Shown here one piece after another: positions 36,782 to 45,924 of a DNA stretch of 64,000 nt. Numbering within the stretch: position 1 is the stretch's first letter; each line of letters opens with the position of its first letter. The stretch spans positions 310,001-374,000 of the forward strand of contig NZ_JAIBOA010000001.1 of the NCBI RefSeq assembly GCF_019458805.1, written 5' to 3'. Source of the DNA: Actinomadura parmotrematis (lineage in GTDB: Bacteria; Actinomycetota; Actinomycetes; Streptosporangiales; Streptosporangiaceae). Under the pieces are notes generated by a model. That model was not told the origin of the DNA. It made no database searches and was given only the letters and a program-made list of their open reading frames with translations. The translations under genes and the position numbers were made by a program.

Positions 36782-37480
36782 TTGGTCGCACTGCCCGTAG
36801 AGGAGATCGGCGAGGCGGAGGCCGTGGCGCGGCCGCGCACGGCCGGGCGCAAGCCTGCCGCCGAGCCCGCCGCCGAGGCGACCAAGGCCGCGCCGAAGGC
36901 CGCCAAGTCGGCCGCGAAGCCCGCCGCCAGGACCGCGTCGAAGGCCACCGCCAAGACCGCGGCCAAGCCCACGGCCACCGCCAAGACCACCGCCAAGACC
37001 GCCGCGAAAACCGCGGCCAAGCCGGCCGTCAAGGCCGCCGCGAAGCCGCCGCGGGCCCGCACCGCCCCCCGCGCCGCCGAGGCCGCGGCGGCCGGGACGC
37101 TGCCGGTCCGCGAGGGCGAGGACCGCTGGACCGACGCCGAGCTCGCCGAGGTCCGCTCCGCCCTCCAGGACCAGATCGCGCAGCTCACCGCCGAGGTGGC
37201 CGCCGCCGCCAGCCAGATCGCCGACAACGACGGCACCGACGGCGCGGGCGACGACCAGGCCGACGTCGGCGCCAACACCTACGCGCGCGAGCACGAGCTG
37301 TCGATGACCTACAATGCGCGTGACCTCATCGCACAGAACGAGCGGGCCGTCCAGCGGATGGACGCGGGCACGTACGGGATCTGCGAGTCGTGCGCCAAGC
37401 CGATCGGCAAGGCGCGCCTCCAGGCGTTCCCCCGTGCGACGATGTGCGTGACATGCAAACAACGCGAGGAACGTCGCTGA
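36782..37480 (+). CDS. DksA/TraR zinc-finger protein with histone-H1-like Ala/Lys tail
   Basis: 232 residues. After a short acidic start, residues about 20-105 are a Lys/Ala/Pro/Thr repeat (KTAAK-type units) like the C-tails of histone H1 and actinobacterial HupB. Then a coiled-coil segment ([25 protein letters not shown]) and a C4 zinc finger, [23 protein letters not shown]2-C, end the protein. DksA family proteins bind the RNA polymerase secondary channel; the tail suggests added nucleic-acid binding. TTG 36782 is chosen for GAGGGGGG 7 nt upstream; GTG 36758 is the alternative. It overlaps lspA by 28 nt. Confidence 0.88.
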   Translation: MVALPVEEIGEAEAVARPRTAGRKPAAEPAAEATKAAPKAAKSAAKPAARTASKATAKTAAKPTATAKTTAKTAAKTAAKPAVKAAAKPPRARTAPRAAEAAAAGTLPVREGEDRWTDAELAEVRSALQDQIAQLTAEVAAAASQIADNDGTDGAGDDQADVGANTYAREHELSMTYNARDLIAQNERAVQRMDAGTYGICESCAKPIGKARLQAFPRATMCVTCKQREERR

Positions 37481-38142
37481 GCGACTCAACGAACCCAGGC
37501 AAGGACGCGGCCGGCTCGCCCCGGCCGCGTCGCGTCGGCGTGCTGGCGGCGGTCGCGGTCGCCGCGCTCGCCCTCGACGTCGTCTCCAAGATGATCGTGG
37601 TGGCCACGCTGCAGGGCGAGGACCCGATCGAGCTGCTCGGCGGCCTGCTGACGCTGCGCGAGACGCGCAACAGCGGCGCCGCCTTCTCGATCGGCACCGG
37701 CTACACGCTGATCTTCACCGTGATCGCGTTCGGCGTGGTGGTGGCGATCGTGCGCACCGCCCGCAACCTGCGCAGCCTCCCGTGGGCGGTCTGCCTCGGG
37801 CTGCTGCTCGGCGGCGCGATCGGCAACCTCATCGACCGGATCTTCCGCGGCCCGGCCCGCTTCCAGGGCCACGTCGTGGACTGGATCGAGCTGCCGCACT
37901 GGCCGGTGTTCAACCTGGCCGACTCGGCGATCGTGTGCGGCGGCGTCCTCGCCGTGCTGCTCGCCTCCCGCGGCCTGCAGATCGACGGCACCCGGCTGAG
38001 CGACGACAAGGACTCGGCGGTGGACGTCGAGGCCGAGGCGGAGGCCGGCGGCGACGCCGCGGCCCCCGCGCCCGCCGCGGCCGCCGAGGCCCCCGTGAAG
38101 GCCCCGGAGACGCAGGCCGACGTCCCCGAGGAGCGGTCCTGA
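37453..38142 (+). CDS. lspA: Lipoprotein signal peptidase (signal peptidase II)
   Basis: 229 residues, four transmembrane helices. Conserved boxes are [40 protein letters not shown] and [19 protein letters not shown]; the two catalytic Asp are those in NLIDR and NLADS. It cleaves prolipoprotein signal peptides after lipidation. An Ala/Glu-rich cytoplasmic tail of about 55 residues is an actinobacterial extension. ATG 37453 lies inside the previous gene. Confidence 0.95.
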   Translation: MQTTRGTSLSDSTNPGKDAAGSPRPRRVGVLAAVAVAALALDVVSKMIVVATLQGEDPIELLGGLLTLRETRNSGAAFSIGTGYTLIFTVIAFGVVVAIVRTARNLRSLPWAVCLGLLLGGAIGNLIDRIFRGPARFQGHVVDWIELPHWPVFNLADSAIVCGGVLAVLLASRGLQIDGTRLSDDKDSAVDVEAEAEAGGDAAAPAPAAAAEAPVKAPETQADVPEERS

Positions 38143-39071
38143 TGGCCGACGTCCGGTCGCTGCCGGTCCCCGACGGCCTGGAGGGCGAGCGCGCCGACGC
38201 GGCCCTGTCGCGGCTGTTCGGGCTGTCGCGCGGCCGCGCGGCCGACATCATCGCGGCCGGCGACGTCCTGCTGGACGGCCGGGAGGTCGCCAAGTCCGAC
38301 CGGCTGCACGCCGGCGCCTGGCTGGAGGTCACCCTCCCGCCGCCGCCCGCGGCGCCCGCGCCGGTCCCCGAGGCCGTCCCCGGCATGGGCATCCTCTACG
38401 AGGACGACGACATCGTGGTGGTCGACAAGCCGGTCGGCGTCGCCGCCCACCCGACGACCGGCTGGACCGGCCCGACCGTCCTCGGCGGCCTGCTCGGCGC
38501 CGGGCACACCGTCGCGACGAGCGGCGCGTCCGAGCGGCAGGGCATCGTGCACCGGCTGGACGCCAACACCACCGGCGCGATGGTCGTCGCCAAGAGCGAG
38601 ACCGCGTACTCGCGGCTGAAGCGCGCCTTCAAGGAGCGCCGCATCGAGAAGCGCTACCAGGCGCTCGTGCAGGGCCACCCCGACCCGTTCCGCGGCACCG
38701 TCGACGCCCCCATCGACCGGCACCCGGCGGGCGACGGCCGGTTCGCGGTGGTGGCGGGCGGCAAGCCGTCGGTCACCCACTACGACACCGTCGAGGCGTT
38801 CCGCGCCGCGACGCTGCTGGACGTCGACCTGGAGACCGGCCGCACCCATCAGATCCGCGTCCACATGTCGGCGATCCGCCACCCCATCGCCGGCGACATG
38901 GCCTACGGCGCCGACCCGACGCTCGCCGCCCGCCTCGGCCTGAAGCGCCAGTGGCTGCACGCCGTCCGGCTCGGGTTCGAGCACCCGGGGACGGGGGAGT
39001 GGGTGCGGTTCGAGAGCGCCTACCCCGACGACCTGGCCCGCGCCCTGGAGATCGTGGCCGCCGAGTCCTGA
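38142..39071 (+). CDS. RluD-family pseudouridine synthase
   Basis: 309 residues: N-terminal S4 domain ([31 protein letters not shown]) and PsuS catalytic domain with the Asp in [20 protein letters not shown], plus [20 protein letters not shown]. It isomerises uridines, probably in 23S rRNA. The ATG shares one base with the lspA stop (TGATG), the usual lspA-rluD coupling. Confidence 0.93.
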   Translation: MADVRSLPVPDGLEGERADAALSRLFGLSRGRAADIIAAGDVLLDGREVAKSDRLHAGAWLEVTLPPPPAAPAPVPEAVPGMGILYEDDDIVVVDKPVGVAAHPTTGWTGPTVLGGLLGAGHTVATSGASERQGIVHRLDANTTGAMVVAKSETAYSRLKRAFKERRIEKRYQALVQGHPDPFRGTVDAPIDRHPAGDGRFAVVAGGKPSVTHYDTVEAFRAATLLDVDLETGRTHQIRVHMSAIRHPIAGDMAYGADPTLAARLGLKRQWLHAVRLGFEHPGTGEWVRFESAYPDDLARALEIVAAES

Positions 39072-39157
39072 CCCCGGCTTGAACGTCGCCGCCGGGCGCC
39101 GCCCACCCGACGTGATCGAATGGCTGCCACAGGTAGCCGGACGGCACGGGGGTGGGC

Positions 39158-40690
39158 ATGGACGAGGCCGAGCGGCCGGAGCGGAGGGCGGCGCGGGACG
39201 CCGCCCGCGACGCGGCCGGCGTGGCGCGCGCCGAGGCGCTGGCGGCGCTCGACGCGGCCCGCGCCTCGCGCGCCGGGCTCGGCGGGGCGCCCGACTCCGG
39301 CGCCGGCGAGGACGAGGGCTACCGCCAGTCGCTGAAACCCCGCCACATCCAGATGATCGCGATGGGCGGCGCGATCGGCGTCGGCCTGTTCCTCGGCACC
39401 TCCCAGCGGCTCGCCCAGACCGGTCCCGGCCTCGTGCTGGCCTACCTGGCGGCGGGCGTCGCGGCGCTGTTCGTCATGCGGGCGCTCGGCGAGCTGGTGC
39501 TGTACAAGCCGACGGCGGGCAGCTTCGTCACCTACGCGCGCGACTTCGTCGGCGAGTGGGCGGGCTTCGCCAGCGGCTGGATGTACTGGCTGAACTGGGC
39601 GATGACCGGCGTCGCGGAGATCACCGCGATCGGCATCTACGTGCACTACTGGGCGCCGGGCTTCCCGCAGTGGCTGTCGGCGCTCCTCGCGCTCGCGGTG
39701 CTGCTCACCGTCAACCTGGTGTCGGTGCGGCTGTTCGGCGAGCTGGAGTTCTGGTTCGCGCTCGTCAAGGTCGTCGCGATCGTGGCGTTCCTGGTCGTCG
39801 GGATCGTGCTCGTCACCACCCACGCCGAGGTCGGCGGCCACCGCGCCGAGTTCGCCAACCTGGTCGACTACGGCGGGTTCTTCCCCCAGGGCTGGTGGGC
39901 GGTCCTGCTCAGCCTGCAGGGCGTGATCTTCGCCTACGCCGCGATCGAGATGGTCGGCATCTCGGCGGGCGAGGCCGAGAACCCCCGCGAGGTGCTGCCC
40001 GGCGCGATCAACGGCGTCGTCTGGCGCATCGCGCTGTTCTACGTCGGCGCGGTGTTCCTGCTCGTGGTGGTGCTGCCGTGGACGGTCTACACCCCCGACG
40101 AGAGCCCGTTCGTGACGGTGTTCGCCGCGCTCGGGGTGCCCGCCGTCGGCGGCGTCATGAACCTGGTGGTGCTGACGGCGGCGCTGTCGTCGACCAACTC
40201 GGGCCTGTACTCGACGGGGCGCATCCTGCGGTCGCTGTCGCAGCGCCGCGAGGCGCCGGCGTTCGTCGGCCGGATGAGCTCGCACCACGTGCCCTACGGC
40301 GGCATCCTGTTCACCTCGGTCGTGTACGTCGCGGGCGTCGTGCTGAACGTGTTCGTGCCGCACAAGGCGTTCGAGATCGCCACCTCGATCGCCTCGCTCG
40401 GCGTCCTCACCACCTGGGCGACGCTGCTGTACGCCCAGGTCCGGTTCCGGCGGGCGGCCGAGCGCGGCGAGGTCGAGCGGCCGTCCTACCGGATGCCGGG
40501 CTCGCCCTACACCAACTACGCGACGCTGGCGTTCCTCGTGCTCGTCGTCGTGCTGATGGGCTTCGACGCCGACCAGCGGTGGGCGGTGTACGCCGTCCCG
40601 GTGCTCGCCGCCGCGCTCTGGGGCGGCTGGCGGTACGTCAGGCCCCGGCGGACCGCCGCTCCTCGGCGACCTCAAGACCCGCCTCGATGA
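39158..40690 (+). CDS. Amino acid permease (APC superfamily, AnsP/CycA type)
   Basis: 510 residues. A 50-residue Ala/Arg/Asp-rich cytoplasmic start precedes YRQSLKPRHIQMIAMGGAIGVGLFLGT, the signature of the AAT family. About twelve transmembrane helices follow. Sequence is closest in feel to L-asparagine, D-Ala/D-Ser/Gly or GABA permeases, and the substrate cannot be fixed. ATG 39158 has GGGGGTGGG upstream. The last 53 nt overlap the convergent chorismate mutase gene. Confidence 0.88.
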   Translation: MDEAERPERRAARDAARDAAGVARAEALAALDAARASRAGLGGAPDSGAGEDEGYRQSLKPRHIQMIAMGGAIGVGLFLGTSQRLAQTGPGLVLAYLAAGVAALFVMRALGELVLYKPTAGSFVTYARDFVGEWAGFASGWMYWLNWAMTGVAEITAIGIYVHYWAPGFPQWLSALLALAVLLTVNLVSVRLFGELEFWFALVKVVAIVAFLVVGIVLVTTHAEVGGHRAEFANLVDYGGFFPQGWWAVLLSLQGVIFAYAAIEMVGISAGEAENPREVLPGAINGVVWRIALFYVGAVFLLVVVLPWTVYTPDESPFVTVFAALGVPAVGGVMNLVVLTAALSSTNSGLYSTGRILRSLSQRREAPAFVGRMSSHHVPYGGILFTSVVYVAGVVLNVFVPHKAFEIATSIASLGVLTTWATLLYAQVRFRRAAERGEVERPSYRMPGSPYTNYATLAFLVLVVVLMGFDADQRWAVYAVPVLAAALWGGWRYVRPRRTAAPRRPQDPPR

Positions 40691-41006
40691 CGGCGTCCAT
40701 CACCCGGGCGAGGCGCGCGGCGCCGAGCGCGGGCGCGCGGGCGGCCATCGCGGCCACGATCTGCGCCTCCCGCTCGGCGCTCCGCCCGGCGAACCCGCCG
40801 ACCGGCTTCAGCCGCTGCACGACGACGGCGATCTCGGCGCGGCGCTCCAGCAGCACGGCGAGCGCCGCGTCGATCGCGTCGATCGCGGCGCGCGCGTCCC
40901 CGACCGACGCCAGCGCGCCGGGGCGGGCGAGTAGCACCCGCAGCACGTCGGCGTCGGCCGGCTCGTCCGGAGCCGGCCGCGGATAGCCGAAAGAGCGACG
41001 TCCCAT
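40638..41006 (-). CDS. Chorismate mutase, AroQ type
   Basis: 122 residues, all-helical. The CM_2 pattern is clear: DARAAIDAIDAALAVLLERRAEIAVVVQRLK, then RSAEREAQIVAAMAARAP and LARVMDAVIEAGLEVAEE, with Arg, Lys, Arg and Glu at expected active-site places. It converts chorismate to prephenate for Phe/Tyr synthesis. Its 3' end overlaps the permease gene tail-to-tail. Confidence 0.82.
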   Translation of the reverse strand: MGRRSFGYPRPAPDEPADADVLRVLLARPGALASVGDARAAIDAIDAALAVLLERRAEIAVVVQRLKPVGGFAGRSAEREAQIVAAMAARAPALGAARLARVMDAVIEAGLEVAEERRSAGA

Positions 41007-41061
41007 GCGTGCGACCCTATCCGGGCCCGCGCCGCCGCCGCTGATCCTCGGGACGCGCGTC

Positions 41062-41502
41062 TCACGATGCGGGACGCCGGAGGTCCTTGCGCATCCAGAT
41101 GTGCGGGATGCCCGCCTCGTCCTCGACCGGGCCGAACGCGGCGTACCCGAGCCGCTCGTAGAAGCCCCGCGCCGACGTCTGGGCGTGCAGCCGGAGCGCC
41201 GGCAGCCCGCGCGCGCGGGCCCGGTCCTCGACCGCCCGCACCAGCGCCGCGCCGAGCCCCGTCCCGCGCGCCTCGGGCAGCACCGCGAGCCGGCCGAGGA
41301 CGCCCTCGCCGTCCGCGAGCAGCCGGGCGGTCCCGACGGTGCGGCCGGCCGCGCGGGCGACGAAGTGGTCGGCGGCCGCGTCGTGCTCGTCCAGCTCCAG
41401 GTCCAGCGGGACGCCCTGCTCCTCGACGAAGACGCGCAGCCGGACGGCCCGCGCCTGCTCCAGGTCCGCCGCGGTGGCGGCGGACGCGACCTCGGTGTCC
41501 AT
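41062..41502 (-). CDS. GNAT family N-acetyltransferase
   Basis: 146 residues. ARAVRLRVFVEEQGVPLDLELDEHD is the N-terminal acceptor side, LGRLAVLPEARGTGLGAALVRAVE is acetyl-CoA motif A, and GFYERLGYAAFG is motif B. The ending IPHIWMRKDL resembles ElaA/YjgM-like proteins. Acceptor unknown. Confidence 0.88.
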   Translation of the reverse strand: MDTEVASAATAADLEQARAVRLRVFVEEQGVPLDLELDEHDAAADHFVARAAGRTVGTARLLADGEGVLGRLAVLPEARGTGLGAALVRAVEDRARARGLPALRLHAQTSARGFYERLGYAAFGPVEDEAGIPHIWMRKDLRRPAS

Positions 41503-41611
41503 GCCCCGGTCCTACCACGGGCCCGGGGCGGCGGTTGACCGCGGGCCCCGGCCCGCGCATAGTTCGCGGTGGCCGGGTAGGGACGCGCTACCTCGAACGA
41601 CGGGTGGGCCG

Positions 41612-42790
41612 ATGGTGGTGGACCTGCGCAAGCACGGTGCGAGCGCGGACGGCGCGCGCGAGGACGGCGGCCGCGAGGGCGGCGGCCGCGAGCCCGCCGT
41701 CCCGCCGCTGCTCGCGGTCACCGCGGCGTGGTCGTGGCGGCTGATCGCGATCGGCGTCGTCGGCTACTTCCTCGTCCAGCTCATGGCGACGCTCAGCGTC
41801 GTCGTGCTGTCGTGCGCGATCGCGCTGTTCCTCTGCGCGCTGCTCCGCCCGCTCACCGCCCGGCTGGAGCGGCACGGGCTGCCGCCGCTCGCGGCGACCT
41901 GGGTCACGCTGCTGTTCGCGCTCACCGTCCTCGGCGGCATCGGCACCTACGTCGGCGTGCAGGCCAACGCCGAGTTCCCCAAGCTCGCCTCGGAGGTGCA
42001 GGTCACCGCGCGCGAGATGCAGCACTGGCTGGAGACCGGGCCGCTGCACATCGAGCACTCGCAGATCGAGAACTCGCTGAACGAGGCCGTGAAGTACCTG
42101 GAGGACCGGCGCGGCAAGCTCGCCAGCACCGCCCTGCAGGCGGGCACCCTCACCGCCGAGGTGCTGGCCGCCGCGGTGTTCGTCCTGTTCGTCACGTTCT
42201 TCCTGCTGAAGGACGGGGCCCGCATCTGGGCCTGGACGATCGGCGGCACCGGCCGCCACCGCGCCCGCGTCGACCGCGCCGGGCGCGCCGCCTGGGAGAC
42301 GCTCTCGCAGTACGTGCACGGCACGGTGCTGGTCGCGGCGATCCACGCCGTGGTGCTGGCGATCGTGCTGGCGGTCCTCGGCGTCCCGCTGGTCGCCCCG
42401 CTGGCCGTGGTGATCTTCATCGGGAGCTTCATCCCGATCGTCGGCATCCTGGTCGGCGGCGCGCTCGCCGTCGCGGTCACCTTCGGCGCGCAGGGCGGGA
42501 CGGCGGCGCTGATCTTCCTCGGCGTGCTGATCGTGGAGCACCAGCTGGAGAGCCACCTGCTGCAGCCCCTGGTCGTCGGCCGCTGGGTCCGCCTGCACCC
42601 GCTGGCGATCATCATCGCGATCACCGTCGGCGGCGTCCTCGGCGGCATCCCGGGCGCGGCGGGCGCCGTCCCCCTCGTCGCCGTCGTCTACCGGGCCTGG
42701 CCCGCCCTGCGCGGCACCGACCGGGACACCCCGGCCGAGGACCCGGCCGCGCCCCCGCCCGACCGCGACCACCCGGTCACCGAAAGTTGA
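41612..42790 (+). CDS. AI-2E family transporter (TqsA/YdiK type)
   Basis: 392 residues, about eight transmembrane helices in the 2-1-5 style arrangement with a soluble helical insert (ANAEFPKLASEVQVTAREMQHWLE). LGVPLVAPLAVVIFIGSFIPIVGILVGGALAV and ESHLLQPLVVGRWVRLHPLAIIIAI are family hallmarks. Members export AI-2 or exchange ions; the substrate is unknown. The stop TGA is supplied by the left arm of palindrome copy 3. Confidence 0.9.
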   Translation: MVVDLRKHGASADGAREDGGREGGGREPAVPPLLAVTAAWSWRLIAIGVVGYFLVQLMATLSVVVLSCAIALFLCALLRPLTARLERHGLPPLAATWVTLLFALTVLGGIGTYVGVQANAEFPKLASEVQVTAREMQHWLETGPLHIEHSQIENSLNEAVKYLEDRRGKLASTALQAGTLTAEVLAAAVFVLFVTFFLLKDGARIWAWTIGGTGRHRARVDRAGRAAWETLSQYVHGTVLVAAIHAVVLAIVLAVLGVPLVAPLAVVIFIGSFIPIVGILVGGALAVAVTFGAQGGTAALIFLGVLIVEHQLESHLLQPLVVGRWVRLHPLAIIIAITVGGVLGGIPGAAGAVPLVAVVYRAWPALRGTDRDTPAEDPAAPPPDRDHPVTES

Positions 42791-42866
42791 GATGCGGCGT
42801 GTCGGGCACTTTCAAGATCGAAAGTGCCCGACACGCCGCATCTCGACGAGGGATGACCGGGTGGTC
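42767..42866. repeat. Long palindromic intergenic repeat, copy 3
   Basis: Arms of 27 bp at 42786-42812 and 42821-42847 with one mismatch, plus perfect 12-bp flanking arms (42767-42778 and 42855-42866). Against copy 1, one base in each arm changed from a T-A to a C-G pair, so pairing is kept. It lies between convergent genes and overlaps the end of the transporter gene. Confidence 0.85.
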
Positions 42867-42877
42867 GGCTCGCCCGG

Positions 42878-43609
42878 TCAGGGACGGGCCGGGACGGGGG
42901 CGCCCGGGCCGGGGCTGCGCAGGGCGGCGTCCCAGCCGGCGAAGCGGCCGAGGCCGTCGAAGTCGGCGCGGACGGTGCCGCCGTCCCGCGGCGCCGCCTC
43001 GATGTACCCGTCGCCCTCGCGGTAGGGGACGCGGTGGTGGCTGAGCAGCCCGGCGAGGGTGAGGCGCGGGTCGCGGGGGAACAGGCCGGCGGCCGCGGCG
43101 AGCAGCCGGGGCACCGGGACGGGATCCCAGCGGGCGGGCGGCGCCTGCGGGTCGTCGACGTGCAGGTAGGCCGAGCCGCCGTCGTAGCCGGCGCCGATGT
43201 AGCCGCCCCCGCCGAGGACGCCGCCGGCCGCCATCGCGATCAGCTCGCCGCCGTGGCCCGCCGGGCCGGCGTACCAGCCGAGGTCGACCTCGGGGGTGAC
43301 GAACTCGGTGACGCCGAGGCGCTCGCCGAGGGTCCGGATGCCGAGCGTCGGCAGGACGGCGGGGTGCCGCTCGCCGAACTGCGGGTTGGCCCAGCCCCAC
43401 AGCCACGTCCGCTCGCGCGCCGCGTAGCTGCCGAGCAGCGACACCCGCACCGTGACGCCGCCGCTGGCGTAGGTGCGCGCGGTGAGGTCGGCGCTCCAGT
43501 CCTCGCGCGGCAGGAACTCGGCCAGAGTCTCCTGCTGCTGGAGGACGACCGCGGCGAGCGCGGCGCCGAGGCGTTCGAACGCGGGGCTGAATCCGGACAT
43601 GTCGGGCAC
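42878..43609 (-). CDS. DUF6882-like protein
   Basis: 243 residues, soluble, no signal peptide. ALAAVVLQQQETLAEFLPREDWSADLTARTYASG and LGSYAARERTWLWGWANPQFGERHPA recall DUF6882 proteins, but I rely on memory for that match. A Gly-rich middle and a degenerate repeat at the C-terminus follow. GTG 43609 or ATG 43600 could start it. Function unknown. Confidence 0.7.
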   Translation of the reverse strand: MPDMSGFSPAFERLGAALAAVVLQQQETLAEFLPREDWSADLTARTYASGGVTVRVSLLGSYAARERTWLWGWANPQFGERHPAVLPTLGIRTLGERLGVTEFVTPEVDLGWYAGPAGHGGELIAMAAGGVLGGGGYIGAGYDGGSAYLHVDDPQAPPARWDPVPVPRLLAAAAGLFPRDPRLTLAGLLSHHRVPYREGDGYIEAAPRDGGTVRADFDGLGRFAGWDAALRSPGPGAPVPARP

Positions 43610-43730
43610 ATTATCCCAAGAAATCGGCGGGTCGGGGGCCGAATCCGACCACCCGTCGGTAGTCGATCGATGGAGCCGGGCAGGTTAGGCTTCCGCTGTC
43701 GGTGAAGGACGTCCACTAGGAGCGTACGAG

Positions 43731-44333
43731 GTGCGGGGACCGGCCGGGAGGGCCTTGCGGACCTGGGCGGTCGCCACGGCGGCGCTCGCGGTGCTCGGAC
43801 CGCTCGCCGGGCTGCTCTGGCACCAGGTCAGCCCGCACGTCCACTACGTCGTCCTGCAGCACCGCGCGCTGCTCGCCGATCCCGAGGGACAGGGCCCGAT
43901 CGGGGTGGACGGCCGCTTCGCGCTCATCACCGCCCTCGCCGGGCTCGCCTGCGGCGGCGCCGCCTACCTGTTCGGCGGCCGCGGCAACGACGTCCCGCTC
44001 GTCGCGGGCCTCGCCACCGGCGGCACCGCCGCCGCGCTGCTCGCCTGGCGCACCGGCCACCAGATCGGCCTCGGCGCCTTCCAACACGCGGTCCGCACCG
44101 CCGCCGACGGCCGCACCGTCACCGGCCCGGCCACGCTCGGCGCCACCGGCGTGCTGGTGTTCTGGCCGCTGCTCGCCGTCGCCGCCTACGCGCTGCTGGA
44201 GCTGCTGGTCAAGCGGCTACCGGCGGGCGATGGGCGCCTCGGCCGCGGCGGTGAGGCGGGCGAGGTCGGCGGGGGCGAGCTCGATCTGGAGGCCGCGCCG
44301 TCCGGCGGAGACGTAGACCGTCGCGAACCCTGA
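43731..44333 (+). CDS. DUF2567-like integral membrane protein
   Basis: 200 residues with four transmembrane helices (about 11-32, 62-80, 86-107 and 138-160). ADPEGQGPIGVDGRFALITALAGLACGG after helix 1 is characteristic of actinobacterial DUF2567 proteins. The last 39 residues are charged and Gly-rich and are encoded opposite the 3' end of ybaK, a 117-nt tail-to-tail overlap, so this tail may be non-functional run-on. GGAG precedes the GTG start. Confidence 0.75.
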   Translation: MRGPAGRALRTWAVATAALAVLGPLAGLLWHQVSPHVHYVVLQHRALLADPEGQGPIGVDGRFALITALAGLACGGAAYLFGGRGNDVPLVAGLATGGTAAALLAWRTGHQIGLGAFQHAVRTAADGRTVTGPATLGATGVLVFWPLLAVAAYALLELLVKRLPAGDGRLGRGGEAGEVGGGELDLEAAPSGGDVDRREP

Positions 44334-44714
44334 CGCCGAGGCGTCCAGCACCGTTGGCAGCCGGCGGCGCTGCCCGAGCGGGCTGATCCCGCCGACGACG
44401 TAGCCGGTGGCGCGCTCGGCGTCGGCCGGCTCGGCCATCTGCGCCCGCTTGCCGCCCGCCGCGGCGGCGAGCGCCTTCAGGTCCAGCGTCGCCGACACCG
44501 GCACGACCGCGACGGTGAGGTTCCCGTCGACCTCGGCGAGCAGCGTCTTGAACAGCCGCTCGTGGGGGACGCCGAGCGCGTCGGCGGCGGCCCGCCCGTA
44601 GGACTCGGCGGCCGGGTCGGCCTCGTAGGGGTGCAGGGTGAAGGCGACGCCCGCCTTCGCGGCGGCGAGCGTCGCCGGGGTGCCCTTGCCGCCCTTGCCC
44701 TTGCCTGAGCTCAT
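44217..44714 (-). CDS. ybaK: YbaK/EbsC-type aminoacyl-tRNA deacylase
   Basis: 165 residues. AGVAFTLHPYEADPAAESYGRAAADALGVPHERLFKTLLAEVDG, then LAAAAGGKRAQMAEPADAERATGYVVGGISPLGQRRRLPTVLD are YbaK hallmarks, with the catalytic Lys in FKTL. It hydrolyses Cys-tRNA-Pro. The C-terminus is overlapped on the other strand by the DUF2567 gene. Confidence 0.92.
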   Translation of the reverse strand: MSSGKGKGGKGTPATLAAAKAGVAFTLHPYEADPAAESYGRAAADALGVPHERLFKTLLAEVDGNLTVAVVPVSATLDLKALAAAAGGKRAQMAEPADAERATGYVVGGISPLGQRRRLPTVLDASASGFATVYVSAGRRGLQIELAPADLARLTAAAEAPIARR

Positions 44715-44736
44715 GGGGGCCAGTCTGCCGTGCCGG

Positions 44737-45399
44737 TCAGTTCGGCGTGACGCCGCCGTCCAGGAACTGCCCGGCGGGCACGGTCGGCAGCACCGACAGC
44801 AGCCGCGCCTCGCGGTGCAGCAGGGCGAGCTCGGCGCGGAGGCGCCGGCCGGCGTCCTCGGCGGCGAGCAGGCGCTGCTTGTCGGGCGGGTCGAGGACGG
44901 CGGCCGCCGCGATCGTGTACGACAGCGCGACCGGGTCGGCGGGCAGCGGCGGCGGCTCGGCGAGCCGGGCGCCGGCGGCGGCGAGGCGCTTCAGGTAGCG
45001 CGCGAACAGGGCGCGGACGGCCTCGGCGAGCGGCTCGGCGGCCGGGCCGGGCCGCTCGGGCAGCAGCTCCACGTCGCCGCGCAGGTAGGGCAGGGAGCGG
45101 TCGAACCGCTTCACCCGGAACCGGGCGCCGCCGACCGCGACGAGGTCGAACCGGCCGTCGGGGTGCGGGGAGATGCGGCGCACCTCGGCGACGCACCCGA
45201 CCTCGGCGAGCCGCTGCGCGGACCCCGGGCCGACCTCGTGGCCGAGCTCGATGCCGACCACCCCGAAGCGGCGGGGCTCGGGCCGCGCCAGCAGGTCGCG
45301 GGCGAGCAGCCGGTAGCGCTCCTCGAACAGGTGCAGCGGCAGCGTCGCGCCCGGGAACAGCACCGTGCCGAGGGGGAAGAGCGCGAGCCGCTCGGTCAT
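44737..45399 (-). CDS. Stand-alone Lon N-terminal (substrate-binding) domain protein
   Basis: 220 residues. LALFPLGTVLFPGATLPLHLFEERYRLLARDLL is the start of the PUA-like Lon N domain, with VGCVAEVRRISPHPDGRFDLVAVGGARFRV in the core. It lacks the ATPase and protease domains, so it is not a protease. Such proteins are common in actinobacteria, of unknown role. ATG 45399 is used; upstream in-frame residues are not family-like. A TAGAAT -10 lies on the minus strand at 45454-45449. Confidence 0.88.
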   Translation of the reverse strand: MTERLALFPLGTVLFPGATLPLHLFEERYRLLARDLLARPEPRRFGVVGIELGHEVGPGSAQRLAEVGCVAEVRRISPHPDGRFDLVAVGGARFRVKRFDRSLPYLRGDVELLPERPGPAAEPLAEAVRALFARYLKRLAAAGARLAEPPPLPADPVALSYTIAAAAVLDPPDKQRLLAAEDAGRRLRAELALLHREARLLSVLPTVPAGQFLDGGVTPN

Positions 45400-45658
45400 C
45401 GGGGGCCCCTCACCTGGTCTCGATGATCGTGCACTGCCTGGTTCCGCCATTCTAGTGCCCGATGGGGCGAGTCGTGAGAATCTCACCCCGCCCGTTCGGG
45501 GCAGGGCGGATCCCACCCGGGCCATGTCGTGCCTGGTCACCCTGGGTCAGTCCGGTGCCGGTCCGGCGGGTCCGGCGGACGCGGCGGCGCCCGCGGCGCT
45601 ACGTTCGAACGATCCCCAGGGGGTGCGCCCCCTGGACAGACCCTGGAGAACCGTCCGG

Positions 45659-45814
45659 ATGTGGCTCAATCTGATCATTCTCGGCGCGGCCAGCCTGGTC
45701 GTCGGCTTCGTGCTCGGCTGGATCGTCGCGTGCCCGCGCCGCTGGGACACCCGCTACCTCGACGAGCCGGCGGGCGACCTGCCGCCGATGCCGCGCGTCG
45801 CCGACCGCGTCTGA
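45659..45814 (+). CDS. Small single-pass membrane protein
   Basis: 51 residues: [26 protein letters not shown] is one transmembrane helix, then [25 protein letters not shown] outside or in the cytoplasm. GGAGA is about 10 nt upstream. No family recognised. It sits alone between the Lon-domain gene and the his operon. Confidence 0.5.
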   Translation: MWLNLIILGAASLVVGFVLGWIVACPRRWDTRYLDEPAGDLPPMPRVADRV

Positions 45815-45912
45815 CCGCGTCCGACCGCGCGGCCCCGCCGCCCGGCCCCGGGCGGCGCGGCGCGCGGACGTCTCGCGAGGTGAGACGATGCGCGCCCGGC
45901 GGCGGCACTCCG

Positions 45913-45918
45913 TAGACT
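45913..45918 (+). promoter_or_regulatory. -10 element giving a leaderless his operon mRNA
   Basis: TAGACT is followed by exactly 6 nt and then the GTG of hisD, the spacing of actinobacterial leaderless promoters. No RBS precedes the GTG. An inverted repeat CGTCTC-N7-GAGACG (45869-45887) lies 26 nt upstream and might bind a regulator. Confidence 0.6.
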
Positions 45919-45924
45919 GGCCGG

